The notes under the pieces were generated by a model. It saw nothing but the letters and a program-made list of their open reading frames with translations, did no database searches and was not told the origin of the DNA. 64,000 nt of DNA from Arachis hypogaea (taxonomy: Eukaryota; Streptophyta; Magnoliopsida; Fabales; Fabaceae), in the NCBI RefSeq assembly GCF_003086295.3, contig NC_092041.1, positions 99,039,827-99,103,826 on the forward strand. The letters run 5' to 3'. The position numbers and the translations under genes were made by a program. Every line of letters begins with the position of its first letter. Position 1 is the stretch's first letter. Positions 21,744-32,894 of this stretch are shown here, piece by piece.

Positions 21744-21775
21744 GGGATCCTCTATGTCACAGTATAGAGATTCCC
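21744..21775 (-). promoter_or_regulatory. Stem-loop just upstream of C gag start
   Basis: In element orientation GGGAATCTCTAT, loop ACTGTGAC, ATAGAGGATCCC: about ten pairs plus a wobble, ending 30 bases before the gag ATG. Element A has the same structure at the same distance (27092-27122). Possibly translational or packaging control. Confidence 0.6.
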
Positions 21776-23238
21776 TTATGTTAGTAGAAGAAGATAGGGG
21801 TATAAGAAAGAAAAGGGATGGATTCGAATTTTTGGATGAAGAGAGGTGAAGAGAAGTGTTAGTAAATAATTAATTAAATAGAATAAGAGAAGAGAGGAGA
21901 AATTTTCGAAAATAATTTTTGAAAAAGAGTTAGTGATTTTCGAAAATTAAAGATAAGATAAGTTTAAAATTAAAACTTAAAACAAAAAGAATTTTTGAAA
22001 AAGAGAGGGAGAATTTTCGAAAATTAGAGAGGGAGAAGTAGTTAGGTGGTTTTGAAAAAGATAAGAAACAAACAAAAAGTTAGTTAGTTGATTGAAAAAG
22101 ATTTGAAATCAAATTTTGAAAAAGATAAGAGGATAAGAAGTTAGATAAGACATTTTGAAATCAAATTTTGAAAAAGACAAAGTTTTTGAAAAAGATAAGA
22201 TAAAAGATAAAAAGATAAGATAAAAATTTTAATAAAAAGATATTTTGAAAAAGATTTAATTTTTAAAAAGACTCAACTAACAAGAAACTACAGGATAAGA
22301 TTCTAGAACTTAAAGATTGAACCTTTCTTAACAAGAAAGTAACAAACTTCAAATTTTTGAACCAATCACATTAATTGTTAGCTAATTTTCGAAAATTTGA
22401 TATAAAGATAAGAAAAAGATTTTGAAAATATTTTGAAAAAGATTTTTGAAATTTTCGAAATTTATAAAAAAAATGAAAAAGATATGATTTTTGAAAAAGA
22501 TTTTGAAAAGATAAGATTTTTAAAATTGAAATTTTGACTTGACTTGTAAGAAACAACTAATTTTAAAAATTTTTGACCAAGTCAACCCAAAATTTCGAAA
22601 ATTTGGAGGAAAATAAGGAAAAGATATTTTTTTGATTTTTTGAATTTTTAAAGAAAAACACAAAAACGACCCAAAACATGAAAATTTTGGATCAAGACAC
22701 AAGATGCATGCAAGAATGCTATGAATGTCAAGATGAACACCAAGAACACTTTGAAGATCATGATGAACATCAAGAACATAATTTTGAAAAATTTTTGATG
22801 CAAAGAAAACATGCAAGACACCAAACTTAGAAATCTTTAATGCATGGAAAATATGAATGCAAAAGTGCACATGAAAAACAACAAAAGACACAAAACAAGA
22901 AATCATCAAGATCAAACAAGAAGACTTGTCAAGAACAACTTGAAGATCATGAAGAACACTATGAATGCATGAAATTTTCGAAAAAATGCAAGAAAATTTT
23001 AAAAGCATGCAATTGACACCAAACTTAAAAATTAACACAAGACTCAAACAAGAAACACAAAATATTTTTGATTTTTATGATTTTCTAATTTTTTTGTATT
23101 TTTATTAATTTTTTTTTTCGAAAATATAGTTTGGAAAAAAGAAAAAATAAAAAGAAAAATTTTTGAAAAAGATTTTTGAAAAGAAAATTACCTAATCTGA
23201 GCAACAAGATGAACCGTCAGTTGTCCATACTCGAACAA
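21776..23238 (-). other. Leader of element C, low-complexity
   Basis: Between primer site and gag. It is built of degenerate TCTTTTTCAAAATC repeats (element orientation), with two AAGTTTGGTGT boxes (minus strand, 22818-22828 and 23016-23026) and a conserved GTTCTTGGTGTTCATCTTG block (about 22730). The same components occur in the leaders of A and B. No credible gene. Confidence 0.7.
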
Positions 23239-23256
23239 TCCCCGGCAACGGCGCCA
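23239..23256 (-). other. Primer-binding site of element C (tRNA-Asp type)
   Basis: The minus strand reads TGGCGCCGTTGCCGGGGA, six bases inside the 5' LTR end. It is complementary to the 3' end of plant tRNA-Asp as I know it. A and B use the identical site. Confidence 0.9.
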
Positions 23257-23262
23257 AAAACT

Positions 23263-25067
23263 TGGTGGACGAAATTGTGATCACTATTCTTTGTACTTGT
23301 ATGGATTTATTCAATAATTGTCTTTATTTGAATTCACAACTCCGTTCAACTAACCAGCAAGTGTACTGGGTCGTCCAAGTAATAAACCTTACGCGAGTAA
23401 GGGTCGATCCCACAGAGATTGTTGGTATGAAGCAAGCTATGGTCACCTTGCAAATCTCAGTTAGGCAGATTAAAATGGTTTATGGGTTTTCAAAAATAGA
23501 AATAAGAAAATAAATAATAAAAGGGATAGAATACTTATGCAGATTCATTGGTGAGAATTTCAGATAAGCGAATGGAGATGCTGTATGGCTCAAGGACGCC
23601 TGCTCTCCTACTGCTTTTACTCAATCCTTCTTACTCCTTTCCATGGCAAGCTTTGTATAGGGGTTCACCATCAGCTGTGGCTACTTTCAATCCTCTCGGG
23701 AAAATGATCCTCTGCGGCTGTCACTCGCACGGCTAATCGTCTGGAGGCATCACCCATGGTTGATGGCTACATCCCATCCTCGCAGTGAAAACTAATGCTC
23801 ACGCACTCTGTCACAGTACGGCTAATCACTGGTTGGTTCCCGCTCCTACTGGAATAGAATCCCTTGATTCTTTTGCGTCTGTCACTAACGCCCAGCACTT
23901 GCAAGTTTGAAGCACGTCACAGTCATTCATTACCGGAATCCTACTCGGAATACCACAGACAAGGTTAGACTTTCCGGATTCCCAGGATCCTACTCGGAAT
24001 ACCACAGACAAGGTGAGACTTTCCGGATCCTCATAAATGCCGCCATCTATCTAGCTTATACCACGAAGATTCTGTTGGGGAATCTCAGAGATACACATTC
24101 AAGCTCTGTTGCATGTAGAACGGAAGTGGTTGTCAATCACGCGCGTTCATAAGTGAGAATGATAATGAGGGTTACTTATCATCACATTCATCATGCTCTT
24201 GGGTACGAATGAATATCTTGGAATAAGAATAAGAGAGATTTGAATAAAAGAAAATAGAACTTCATTAATACTTGAGGTACAGCAGAGCTCCACACCCTTA
24301 ATCTATGGTGTGCAGAAACTCCACCGTTGAAAATACATAAGTGAAAGAGGTTCAGGCATGGCCGAATGGCCAGCCCCCCCTAACGTGATCAATGATCTCC
24401 TAAGATGAAGAATAAAACAAAACTGAGACCAAAGATGTCTAATACAATAGTAAATTATCCTATTTATACTAGACTAGCTACTAGGGTTTACATGAGTAAG
24501 TAAATGATGCATAAATTCACTTCCGGGGCCCACTTGGTGTATGCTTGGGCTGAGCTTGATCAATCCATGAGCTGAGGCTTTACTTGGAGTTGAACTCTGA
24601 GTTATGACGTGTTTTGGGCGTTCAACTCCGGATCATGACGTTTTTCTGGCGTTTAACTCCAGACAGCAGCATGAACTTGGCGTTCAACGCCAAGTTACGT
24701 CGTCATTCTTCGAATAAAGTATGGACTATTATATATTTCTGGAAAGCTCTGGATGTCTACTTTCCAAAGCCGTTGAGAGCGCGCCAATTGTAGTTCTGTA
24801 GCTCCAGAAAATCCATTTCGAGTGCAGGGAGGTCAGATTCCAACAGCATCAGCAGTCCTTTTGTCAGCCTTCTTCAGAGTTTTGCTCAAATCCCTCAATT
24901 TCAGTCAGAATTTACCTGAAATCACAGAAAAACACACAAACTCATAGTAAAGTCCAGAAATGTGAATTTAACATGAAAACTAATGAAAACATCCCTAAAA
25001 GTAGCTTAAACTCACTAAAAACTATATAAAAACAATGCCAAAAAGCGTATAAATTATCCGCTCATCA
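23263..25067 (-). repeat. Element C 5' LTR
   Basis: Nearly identical to the LTR at 14320-16125. TG...CA ends, followed outside by GCGTG (25068-25072), the second copy of the target-site duplication. The TATA box lies at 24459-24468. Confidence 0.93.
24459..24468 (-). promoter_or_regulatory. TATA box of the C 5' LTR promoter
   Basis: The minus strand reads TATAAATAGG, about 600 bases into the LTR, consistent with the U3/R boundary region of this family. It would drive the full-length element RNA. Confidence 0.6.
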
Positions 25068-25809
25068 GCGTGACTGACAACCACCTCCATTCTACTTAAG
25101 ATTGAGCGTGTATCTCTTAGCCTCCATTCCGAATGATTGAAGTCTTCGTGGTATAAGCTAGAATTATTGGCGGCCATTCCTGAGATCCGAAAAGTCTAAA
25201 CCTTGTCTGTGGTATTCCGAGTAGGATCGGGGAAGGGATGACTGTGACGAGTTTCAAACTCGCGAGTGTTAGGCGTAGTGACAGACACAAAAGGATCACT
25301 GGATTCTATTCCAACATGATCGAGAACTGACAGATGATTAGCCGTGCAGTGACAGTGCATTTGGACCATTTTCACTGAGAGGACGGGAAGTAGCCATTGA
25401 CAACGGTGATGCCCAACATACATCTTGCCATGGAAAGGAGTATGAAGGATTGGATGAAGGCATTAGGAAAGCAGAGATTCAACAGGAACAAAGCATCTCT
25501 ATGCACTTATCTGAAATTCTCACCACTGAATTATATAAGTATCTCTATCTTTACTTTATGTTTTATTTATCTTTTAATTATCAAAACTCCATAACCATTT
25601 GAATCCGCCTAACTGAGATTTACAAGATGACCATAGCTTGCTTCAAGCCGGCAATCTCCGTGGGATCGACCCTTACTCACGTAAGGTTTATTACTTGGAC
25701 GACCCACTGCACTTGCTGGTTAGTTGTGCGAAGTTATGAAAAAGAGTTGAGATTACAATTGTGTGTACCAAGTTGTTGGCGTCATTGTGTATCACAATTT
25801 CGTGCACCA
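25068..25809 (+). repeat. Element A 5' LTR, right part
   Basis: Resumes after element C with the duplicated GCGTG and ends CGTGCACCA at 25809. It contains at 25777-25787 a primer-site-like TGGCGTCATTG preceded by TACCAAGTTGT. This looks like a second, degenerate copy of the LTR-end plus primer-site junction inside the LTR. Confidence 0.9.
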
Positions 25810-25815
25810 AGTTTT

Positions 25816-25833
25816 TGGCGCCGTTGCCGGGGA
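25816..25833 (+). other. Primer-binding site of element A (tRNA-Asp type)
   Basis: TGGCGCCGTTGCCGGGGA, six bases after the LTR end at 25809. Same site as in B and C. Confidence 0.9.
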
Positions 25834-27091
25834 TTGTTCGAGTTTGGACAACTGACGGTTCATCTTGTTGCTCAGATTAGGTAATTTTCTTCATATTTTA
25901 TTTTCAAAAAGGTTTCAAAAAAATCTTTCAAAAAATTTTCTTTGTTTTTCGTTTTTCCAAAAATAATTTTTGAAAAAAACCAAAAAATTCATAAAATCAT
26001 AAAAACTCAAAAATATTTCATGGTTCTTGTTTGAATCTAGGGCCAAATTTTAAGTTTGGTGTCAATTGCATGATTTTAATTGTCTTGCAATTTTCGAAAC
26101 ACATGCATTGTGTTCTTGATGATCTTCAAGTCATTCTTGATGAATTGCTTTGTTTGATCTTCATGATTTATTGATTTGCATTACATGATGTTCTACATAT
26201 GCATTCTTGCATTCATATGGCCCAAACATGAGAAAGTTCTAAGTTTGGTGTCCTCCATGTTTTCTTTCGTTAAGAAAACTGAGTACTTGATGTTCATCTT
26301 GATCTTCAAGATTGTTCTTGGTGTTCATCTTGACGTTTATAATGTTCTTGCATACATCTTGTGTTTTGATCCAAGAATTATATGTTTTGACTCATTTTGT
26401 TGTTTTTCAAAATTGAAAACATCTCTTCTTGAATAAAGGATTTAGCAAAATGAAGATCCAAGAACATAAAGCAGAGGAATTACAGAGAAGAAGCTGGGCG
26501 TTCAAACGCCCAAACCATGCAGCAATTGGGCGTTCAACGCCCAAAACATGCAGCTCCTGGGCGTTTAACGCCAGGATGACACAAGGAGAGGAATTTTGTT
26601 TTCAAATCAAATCTTTTTCAAATCAAATATTTTCTATCATATCTTTTTCAAAATCATATCTTTTCAAACATATATTTTTCAAAAAAAATCAAATCTTTTT
26701 AATTTCCTTTTCAAATATTTTTCAAAATAAATTTCAATTATATCTTTTCAAACATATCTTTTTCAAATCATATCTTTTTCAAAATCAATTTCAAAATCTT
26801 TTCTAACTTCTTATCTTTTCAAAATTGATTTTCAAATCTTTTTCAACTAACTAATTGCCTTTTGGTTTGTTTTACTATTTCTTATCTTTTTCGAAAACCA
26901 CTTCCAATTTTTCAAAATTTCATTTAAAACTTAATTTTTTTTAATTTAGTTTTCGAAAATTTTCCCCTCATCTTTTTCTATTTAAACACTAACATTCCTC
27001 CTCCATTGTCAATTCGAACTCCATCTCTTTTTGTGTGTTCGAAATTTTATCTACATCCTTCTTCTATTCTTGTTTTCCTCTGACACCTCAA
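25834..27091 (+). other. Leader of element A
   Basis: Non-coding, with two AAGTTTGGTGT boxes (26052-26062, 26241-26251), a GTTCTTGGTGTTCATCTTG block (about 26307), three CTGGGCGTT-type palindromes, and many degenerate CAAATCTTTTTCAAA repeats up to about 26960. The frame at 26429-26806 runs through the low-complexity repeats and is not convincing. Confidence 0.7.
26494..26574 (+). repeat. Palindrome array, three units (A leader)
   Basis: CTGGGCGTTCAAACGCCCA, TTGGGCGTTCAACGCCCAA and CTGGGCGTTTAACGCCAG, spaced about 33 bases apart by ACATGCAGC-type linkers. Unlike C and B, this array is in the 5' leader. Confidence 0.85.
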
Positions 27092-27122
27092 GGAATCTCT
27101 ATACTGTGATATAGAGGATTCC
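27092..27122 (+). promoter_or_regulatory. Stem-loop just upstream of A gag start
   Basis: GGAATCTCTATA, loop CTGTGA, TATAGAGGATTCC: twelve pairs with one bulged G, ending 28 bases before the gag ATG at 27151. It is the same structure as in element C; I do not find it in element B. Confidence 0.65.
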
Positions 27123-27150
27123 ATATTTTCTTTGTTCTCTTCTCTTTCAT

Positions 27151-28550
27151 ATGATCAGGAACAAAGATAAAGGCATACTTGTTGAAGCTGATCCTGAACC
27201 TGAAAGGACTCTAAAGAGGAAGCTAAGAGCAGCTAAAGCACAAAACTCTGAAGAGGACCTCACTGAAATTTTCGAAAAGGAAGCAGCAAAAGAAACAATT
27301 ATGGCTGAACTAAACAACAATGCAAGGAAGATGCTTGGTGATTTTACTACACCAACTTCCAACTTCTATAGAAGAAGCATCTCAATCCCTACCATATGAG
27401 CAAACAATTTTGAGCTAAAGCCTCAATTAGTTTCTCTACTGCATCAGAACTGTAAGTTTCATGGACTTCCATCAGAAGACCCTTATCAGTTTTTAACTGA
27501 GTTCTTGCAGATCTGTGATACTGTTAAGACCAATGGAGTTGATCCTGAAGTCTACAAGCTTATGATTTTCCCTTTTGTTGTAAGAGACAGAGCTAGAACA
27601 TGGTTGGACTCACAACCTAAAGATAGCCTGGACTGTTGGGATAAGTTGGTCACGGCTTTCTTAGCCAAGTTCTTTCCTCCTCAAAAGCTGAGCAAGCTTA
27701 GAGTGGATATTCAGACCTTCAGACAAAAAGATGGTGAGTCCCTCTATGAAACTTGGGAAAGATACAAGCAACTGACCAAAAAGTGTCATTCTGACATGCT
27801 TTCAGAATGGACCACATTAGATATATTCTATGATGGTCTGTCTGAATTTTCCAAGATGTCACTGGACCACTCTGCAGGTGGATCCATTCACCTAAAGAAA
27901 ATGCCTGCAGAAGCTCAAGAACTTATTGAAATGGTTGCAAATAACCAGTTCATGTATACCTCTGAGAGGAATCCTATGAGTAATGAGACGCCTCAAAAGA
28001 GAGGAGTTCTTAAAATTGATGCTTTGAATGCCATACTAACTCAGAACAAAATATTGACCCAACAAGTCAATATAATCTCTCAGAGTCTGAATGGATTGCA
28101 AAATGCATCCAACAATACTAAAGAAGCATCTTCTGAAGAAGAAGTTTATGATCCTGAGAACCCTGCAATGGTAGAGGTGAATTACATGGGTGAAGCCATT
28201 TGCAACACCTATAATCCTTCATGGAAAAATCATCCAAATTTTTCATGGAAGGATCAACAGAAGCAACGCTTCAATAATAACAATGGTGGAAGAAACATGT
28301 TTAGCAATAGCAAACCTTTCCCATCATCATCTCAGCAACAGACAGAGCATTCTGAACAGAATCCTTCTAGTTTAGCAAACATAGTCTCTGATCTATCTAA
28401 GGCCACTCTTAGTTTCATGACTGAAATAAGATCCTCCATTAGAAATTTGGAAGCACAAGTGGGACAGCTGAGTAAAAGAGTTACTGAAACTCCTCCTAGC
28501 ACTCTCCCAAGTAATACAGAAGAGAATCCCAAAGGAGAATGCAAGACCAT
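27151..28550 (+). pseudogene. gag of element A, 5' part, cut by element B
   Basis: Closely related to the gag of element C along its length: PERTLKRKLRAAK, then the gag domain (FPFVVRDRARTWLDSQP, FFPPQKLSKLRVDIQTF, SLYETWERYKQL) and the Asn/Gln-rich linker. A TGA at 27397-27399 interrupts it after ISIPTI, probably a changed Gly codon, and the frame then continues open to the ACCAT at 28546-28550, where element B is inserted. The coding sequence resumes at 40458. Confidence 0.88.
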
Positions 28551-30170
28551 TGATGAGCGGATAATTTATACGCTTTTCGGCACTGTTTTTAGTATGTTTT
28601 GGTTATTTTTTAGTATGTTTTTATTAGTTTTTATTTAAAATTCACTTTTCTGGGCTTTACTATGAGTTTGTGTGTTTTTCTGTAATTTTAGTATGTTTTG
28701 GTATGTTTTGGTTATTTTTTAGTATGTTTTTATTAGTTTTTATTTAAAATTCACTTTTCTGGGCTTTACTATGAGTTTGTGTGTTTTTCTGTAATTTTAG
28801 GTAATTTCTGGCTGAAATTGAGGGACCTGAGCAAAAATCTGATTCAGAGGCTGAAAAAGGACTGCAGATGCTGTTGGATTCTGACCTCCCTGCACTCGAA
28901 GTGGATTTTCTGGAGCTACAGAAGCCTAATTGGCGTGCTCTAAATTGCGTTGGAAAGTAGACATCCTGGGCTTTCCAGAAATGTATAATAGTCCATACTT
29001 TGCCCGAGATTTGATGGCCCAAACCGGCGTTGCAAATCATCTTCAGAATTCCCAGCGTTTAATGCTGGAACTGGCACAAAAATTGGAGTTAAACGCCCAA
29101 ACTGGCACAAAAGCTGGTCTTTAACTCCAGGAAAAGTCTCTACACATGAAAACTTCAATGCTCAGCCCAAGCACACACCAGTGGACCCCGGAAGTGGATT
29201 TTTATGTCATTTACTCATTTATGTATACCCTAGGTTACTAGTTCACTATTAATAGGACCTTTTGACATTGTATCTGGACCTCATGACATTTTTACACATT
29301 TCATACTGTACCTTCTACAGCATGAGTCTCTAAATCCCATGGTTGGGGGTGAGGAGCTCTGCTGTGTCTTGATGGATTAATGCATTACTACTGTTTTTCA
29401 TTCAATCACGCTTGCTTCTATTCTAAGATATCACTTGTTCCTTAACTTGATGAATGTGATGATCCGTGACACTCATCATCATTCTCACCTATGAATGTGT
29501 GCCTGACAACCACCTCCGTTCTACTTTAGATTGAGTGAATATCTCTTGGATTCCTTAATCAGAATATTCGTGGTATAAGCTAGAATTGATGGCGGCATTC
29601 AAGAGAATCCGGAAGGTCTAAACCTTGTCTGTGGTATTCTGAGTAGGATTCAAGGATTGAATGACTGCGAAGAGCTTCAAACTCCTGAGTGCTGGGCGTT
29701 AGTGACAGACGCAAAAGAATCACTGGATTCTATTCCAACCTGATTGAGAACCGACAGATGATTAGCCGTGCTGTGACAGAGTGCGTTGAACATTTTCACT
29801 GAGAGGATGGGAGGTAGCCATTGATAACGGTGAAACCCTACATACAGCTTGCCATGGAAGGAGTCTTGTGTGCATGAAGAAGAAGACAGTAGGAAAGTAG
29901 AGATTCAGAAGATATAGCATCTCCCAAACCTCAACATGTTCTCCATTACTGCAAAACAAGTATTTATTTCACGTTCTTTTACTTTTTACACTTAAATCTG
30001 AGAATTATTGATATCCTGACTAAGAGTTACAAGATAACCATAGCTTGCTTCAAGCCGACAATCTCCATGGGATCGACCCTTACTCACGTAAGGTATTACT
30101 TGGACGACCCAGTGCACTTGCTGGTTAGTTGTGCGGAATTGCAAAAGTGTAATTGCGATTTCGTGCACCA
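28551..30170 (+). repeat. Element B 5' LTR with internal duplication
   Basis: TGATGAGCGG start, CGTGCACCA end. It is 96 bases longer than the 3' LTR because of a tandem duplication at 28601-28800 (period 109, starting GGTTATTTTTTAGTATG) that the 3' LTR lacks. A TATTAATAGGACC stretch at 29247-29259 is the candidate promoter, weaker than the TATAAATAGG of C. Confidence 0.92.
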
Positions 30171-30176
30171 AGTTTT

Positions 30177-30194
30177 TGGCGCCGTTGCCGGGGA
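30177..30194 (+). other. Primer-binding site of element B (tRNA-Asp type)
   Basis: TGGCGCCGTTGCCGGGGA, six bases after the 5' LTR. Confidence 0.9.
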
Positions 30195-31026
30195 TTGTTC
30201 GAGTTTGGATAATTGACGATTTATCTTGTTGCTTAGATTAGGAATATTTTATTTTTGTTGGTTTAGAGTCTTTTATTTGAGTTTAGTTTCATATTTTAAG
30301 TTTGGTGTCTTCTTTGTGTTTTCCTTTAATTTTTCTAAAATTTGTGTTGGATTTTCTAAAATTTTAAGTTTGGTGTCTCTTGTGCTTTTATTTACTTAAA
30401 AATTTTTTAAAAATTTTATTCTTGGTGTTCATCTTGAACTTCAAAGTGTTCTTGGTGTTCATCTTGACATTCAAAGTTTTCTTGTTTGTTCTCTTTGTTT
30501 TGATCTAAAATTTCTAAGTTTAGTGTCATTTTGTTGTTTTTCTCTTTCCTCACTAAAATTCAAAATTCAAAAAAAAAAATCCTTTCCTTATTTTACTCAT
30601 AAATTTCGAAATTTTGCATTAAATTAGTCAAAGATTTTCAAAATCATATCTTTTTTTTAGTCAAGTCAAAATTCTAATTTCAAAAATTGATCTTTTCAAA
30701 TCTTTTTCAAAAATCAAATCTTTTTAATTTATTCAATCATATCTTTTCAATCATTTTTTTTTGCAATCATATCTTCTCAATCAAATCTTTTTCAAAATAA
30801 TTTTCAATCATATCTTTTTAATTGCTAATTCCAAAATCTTTTTAATTAATTAATTAATTTAGTTTTCAATTTGCTTTAATTTTATTTTCTTTTAGTTTTC
30901 GAAATTTTATTTTATTTTCTATTTATTTTATTTTATTATTTTCGGTCACTTTTAATTAAATAAAATAAAAAAATAAAAAATAAAAAAATAATATAATAAT
31001 ATCCACATCATCTCCCTTTCTCCATC
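30195..31026 (+). other. Leader of element B
   Basis: Two AAGTTTGGTGT boxes (30298-30308, 30366-30376), two GTGTTCATCTTGA blocks (30424-30475), then degenerate CAAATCTTTTTCAAA repeats and an AT-rich run up to the gag ATG. No palindrome array and no gag-start stem-loop, unlike A and C. Confidence 0.7.
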
Positions 31027-32513
31027 ATGGACCTAAGTGGAATTGAGCAGTCCAGAAGGACTCTGGGGTCATATGCTAACCCCATTACAGCTGTATATGG
31101 GAGTAGCATCTGTATACCTCCCATTAAAGCAAGCAGCTTTGAGCTAAATCCTCAACTCATTGTCATGGTGCAGCAAAACTGCCAGTATTCCGGTCTTCCA
31201 CAAGAAGAACCTACTGAGTTTCTGGCACAGTTTTTACAAATTGCTGACACAGTACGTGATAAAGAGGTGGATCAGGATGTCTACAGATTATTACTGTTTC
31301 CATTTGCTGTAAAAGATCAAGCTAAGAGGTGGTTGAATAACCAACCCATAGCAAGCATAAAAACATGGAGACAGTTATCAGACAAATTCCTGAATCAATT
31401 TTACCCTCCAAAAGGATGACACAGCTAAGGCTGGACATCCAAGGCTTTAAACAAGAGGATAATGAATCCCTTTATAATGCCTGGGAGAGGTACAGAGGTA
31501 TGCTAAGAAAATGCCCCTCTGAAATATTTTCAGAGTGGGTACGGTTAGACATCTTCTATTATGGGCTCACAGAAAAAGCTCAGATGTCTTTAGACCACTC
31601 AGCTGGTGGATCTATACACATGCGAAAGACGATTGAAGAGGCTCAAGAGCTCATAGATACAGTTGCTAGAAATCAACATTTATACTCAAGCAGTGAGTCC
31701 TCTATAAAAGAATAAGCTATGGCAGTAACTACTGATCCTAACCCTCAAGAACAGATGGTTGAGCTTAATCAGCAATTACTCATGATGACAAAACAGTTAG
31801 CAGAATTTAAAGAGATGCTCCAAGAAACTAAAATTGCTAACAAGAATATGGAAGCACAATTAAATCAGACAAGACAGCAACTATCTAAACAGATAACAGA
31901 AGAATGTCAAGCTGTTAAATTAAGGAGTGGGAAAACATTGAATGTATCAACTCAAAGCAGCAGAAAGCTAATAAAGGAAAAACTGGCAGAGGATAACCAA
32001 ACCACTATCCAAAATCCCTCTGAGGACAGTAAGAGCCCAGAGAGGAATACTTCTGGAGTTCACACGCCAGAAAGGGGGGAAAAGTTGGCGTTAAACGCCC
32101 ATTCTCTGCCCAGTTCTGGCGTTCAAACGCCAGAAAGGGGGAAAAAGTTGGCATTAAACGCCCATTCCTCACCCAATCCTGGCGTTCAAACGCCAATGAG
32201 GAATCAGACACCTGAGAATGCTGATAGTAACCCCTCTAAGAAGGCTTCTCCAACCACTTCTGTAGGAAATAAACCTGCAACAACTAAGGTTGAAGAGTAT
32301 AAAGCCAAGATGCCTTATCCTCAGAAACTCCACCAAGCGGAACAGGATAAGCAATTTGCCCGCTTTGCAGACTATCTCAGGACTCTTGAAATAAAGATTC
32401 TGTTTGTAGAAGCACTTGAGCAAATACCTTCTTATGCTAAGTTCATGAAAGAAATCTTAAGTCATAAGAAGGAATGGAGAGAAACTGAAAAAGTGTTTCT
32501 CACTGAAGAATGA
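31027..32513 (+). pseudogene. gag of element B
   Basis: Gag forms the particle around element RNA. Start MDLSGIEQSRRTLGSYANPI. The gag domain spans about residues 70-200 (FPFAVKDQAKRWLNNQP, LRLDIQGFKQEDNESLYNAW). A one-base shift at about 31410 splits the domain at QFYPPK, and a TAA near 31713 follows SSIKE. The second half has a coiled-coil-like Gln-rich stretch (LNQQLLMMTKQLAEFKEM) and a 21-residue repeat made of the DNA palindromes (32053-32195). It ends near TEKVFLTEE with a TGA that probably replaced a Cys codon, after which the frame leads into protease. No zinc knuckle seen. Confidence 0.85.
32053..32195 (+). repeat. In-frame 63-bp repeat built from palindromes
   Basis: Two full units and a third start, each opening with a CTGG-type palindrome (32053, 32116, 32179), exactly 63 bases apart. 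Each encodes 21 residues (GVQTPERGKKLALNAHS type). Each unit contains a half TTGGCGTTAAACGCCCA and a half TCTGGCGTTCAAACGCCAG. Confidence 0.85.
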
Positions 32514-32894
32514 AGTGCAGTCATTCTGAAGAGCTTACCAGAGAAGCTTCAAGATCCAGGAAGCTTTATGATACCATGCATATTAGAAGGTGCTTGTACC
32601 AAGACAGCCCTATGTGACCTTGGAGCAAGTATCAATCTAATACATGCATCAACTATCAGAAAGCTTGGGTTGACTGAAGAAGTCAAACCAACCCGGATAT
32701 GCCTCCAACTTGCTGATGGCTCCATTAAATACCCATCAGGCATAATTGAGGACATGATTGTCAAGGTTGGGCCATTCGCCTTTCCAACTGACTTTGTAGT
32801 GCTGGAAATGGAGGAGCACAAGAGTGTAACTCTCATTCTAAGAAGACCCTTCCTAGCAACTGGATGAACTCTCATTGATGTACAAAAAGGGGAA
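32514..32894 (+). pseudogene. Protease region of element B
   Basis: Retropepsin-like aspartic protease that would cut the polyprotein. Active-site motif CDLGASINLIHAS near 32620, flap region LQLADGSIKYPSGIIEDM, and LRRPFLATG near 32850. A TGA at 32865-32867 follows LATG and looks like C-to-T in an Arg codon, after which the frame continues into RT. The second copy (48535-48917) has one extra base lost after GIIE. Confidence 0.85.

Larger units (their letters stand above)
14320..25067 (-). mobile_element. Element C, young non-autonomous Ty3-gypsy, 10,748 bp
   Basis: A complete minus-strand element with 1.8-kb LTRs at both ends and a perfect 5-bp target-site duplication GCGTG (14315-14319 and 25068-25072), inserted into the element A 5' LTR. 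From right to left it has the 5' LTR, a primer site, an AT-rich leader, an intact gag-pro frame, an eight-unit palindrome array, ORF3 with one stop, a 3' non-coding region and the 3' LTR. There is no RT, RNase H or integrase. By eye the two LTRs differ at about 17 sites in about 1,805 (near 1%), so it is the most recent insertion in the window. Confidence 0.93.

Noticed and set aside
22520..23047. Minus-strand 175-codon frame in the C leader
   Set aside because: Generated by the degenerate leader repeats; the matching leader of A has no equivalent frame.
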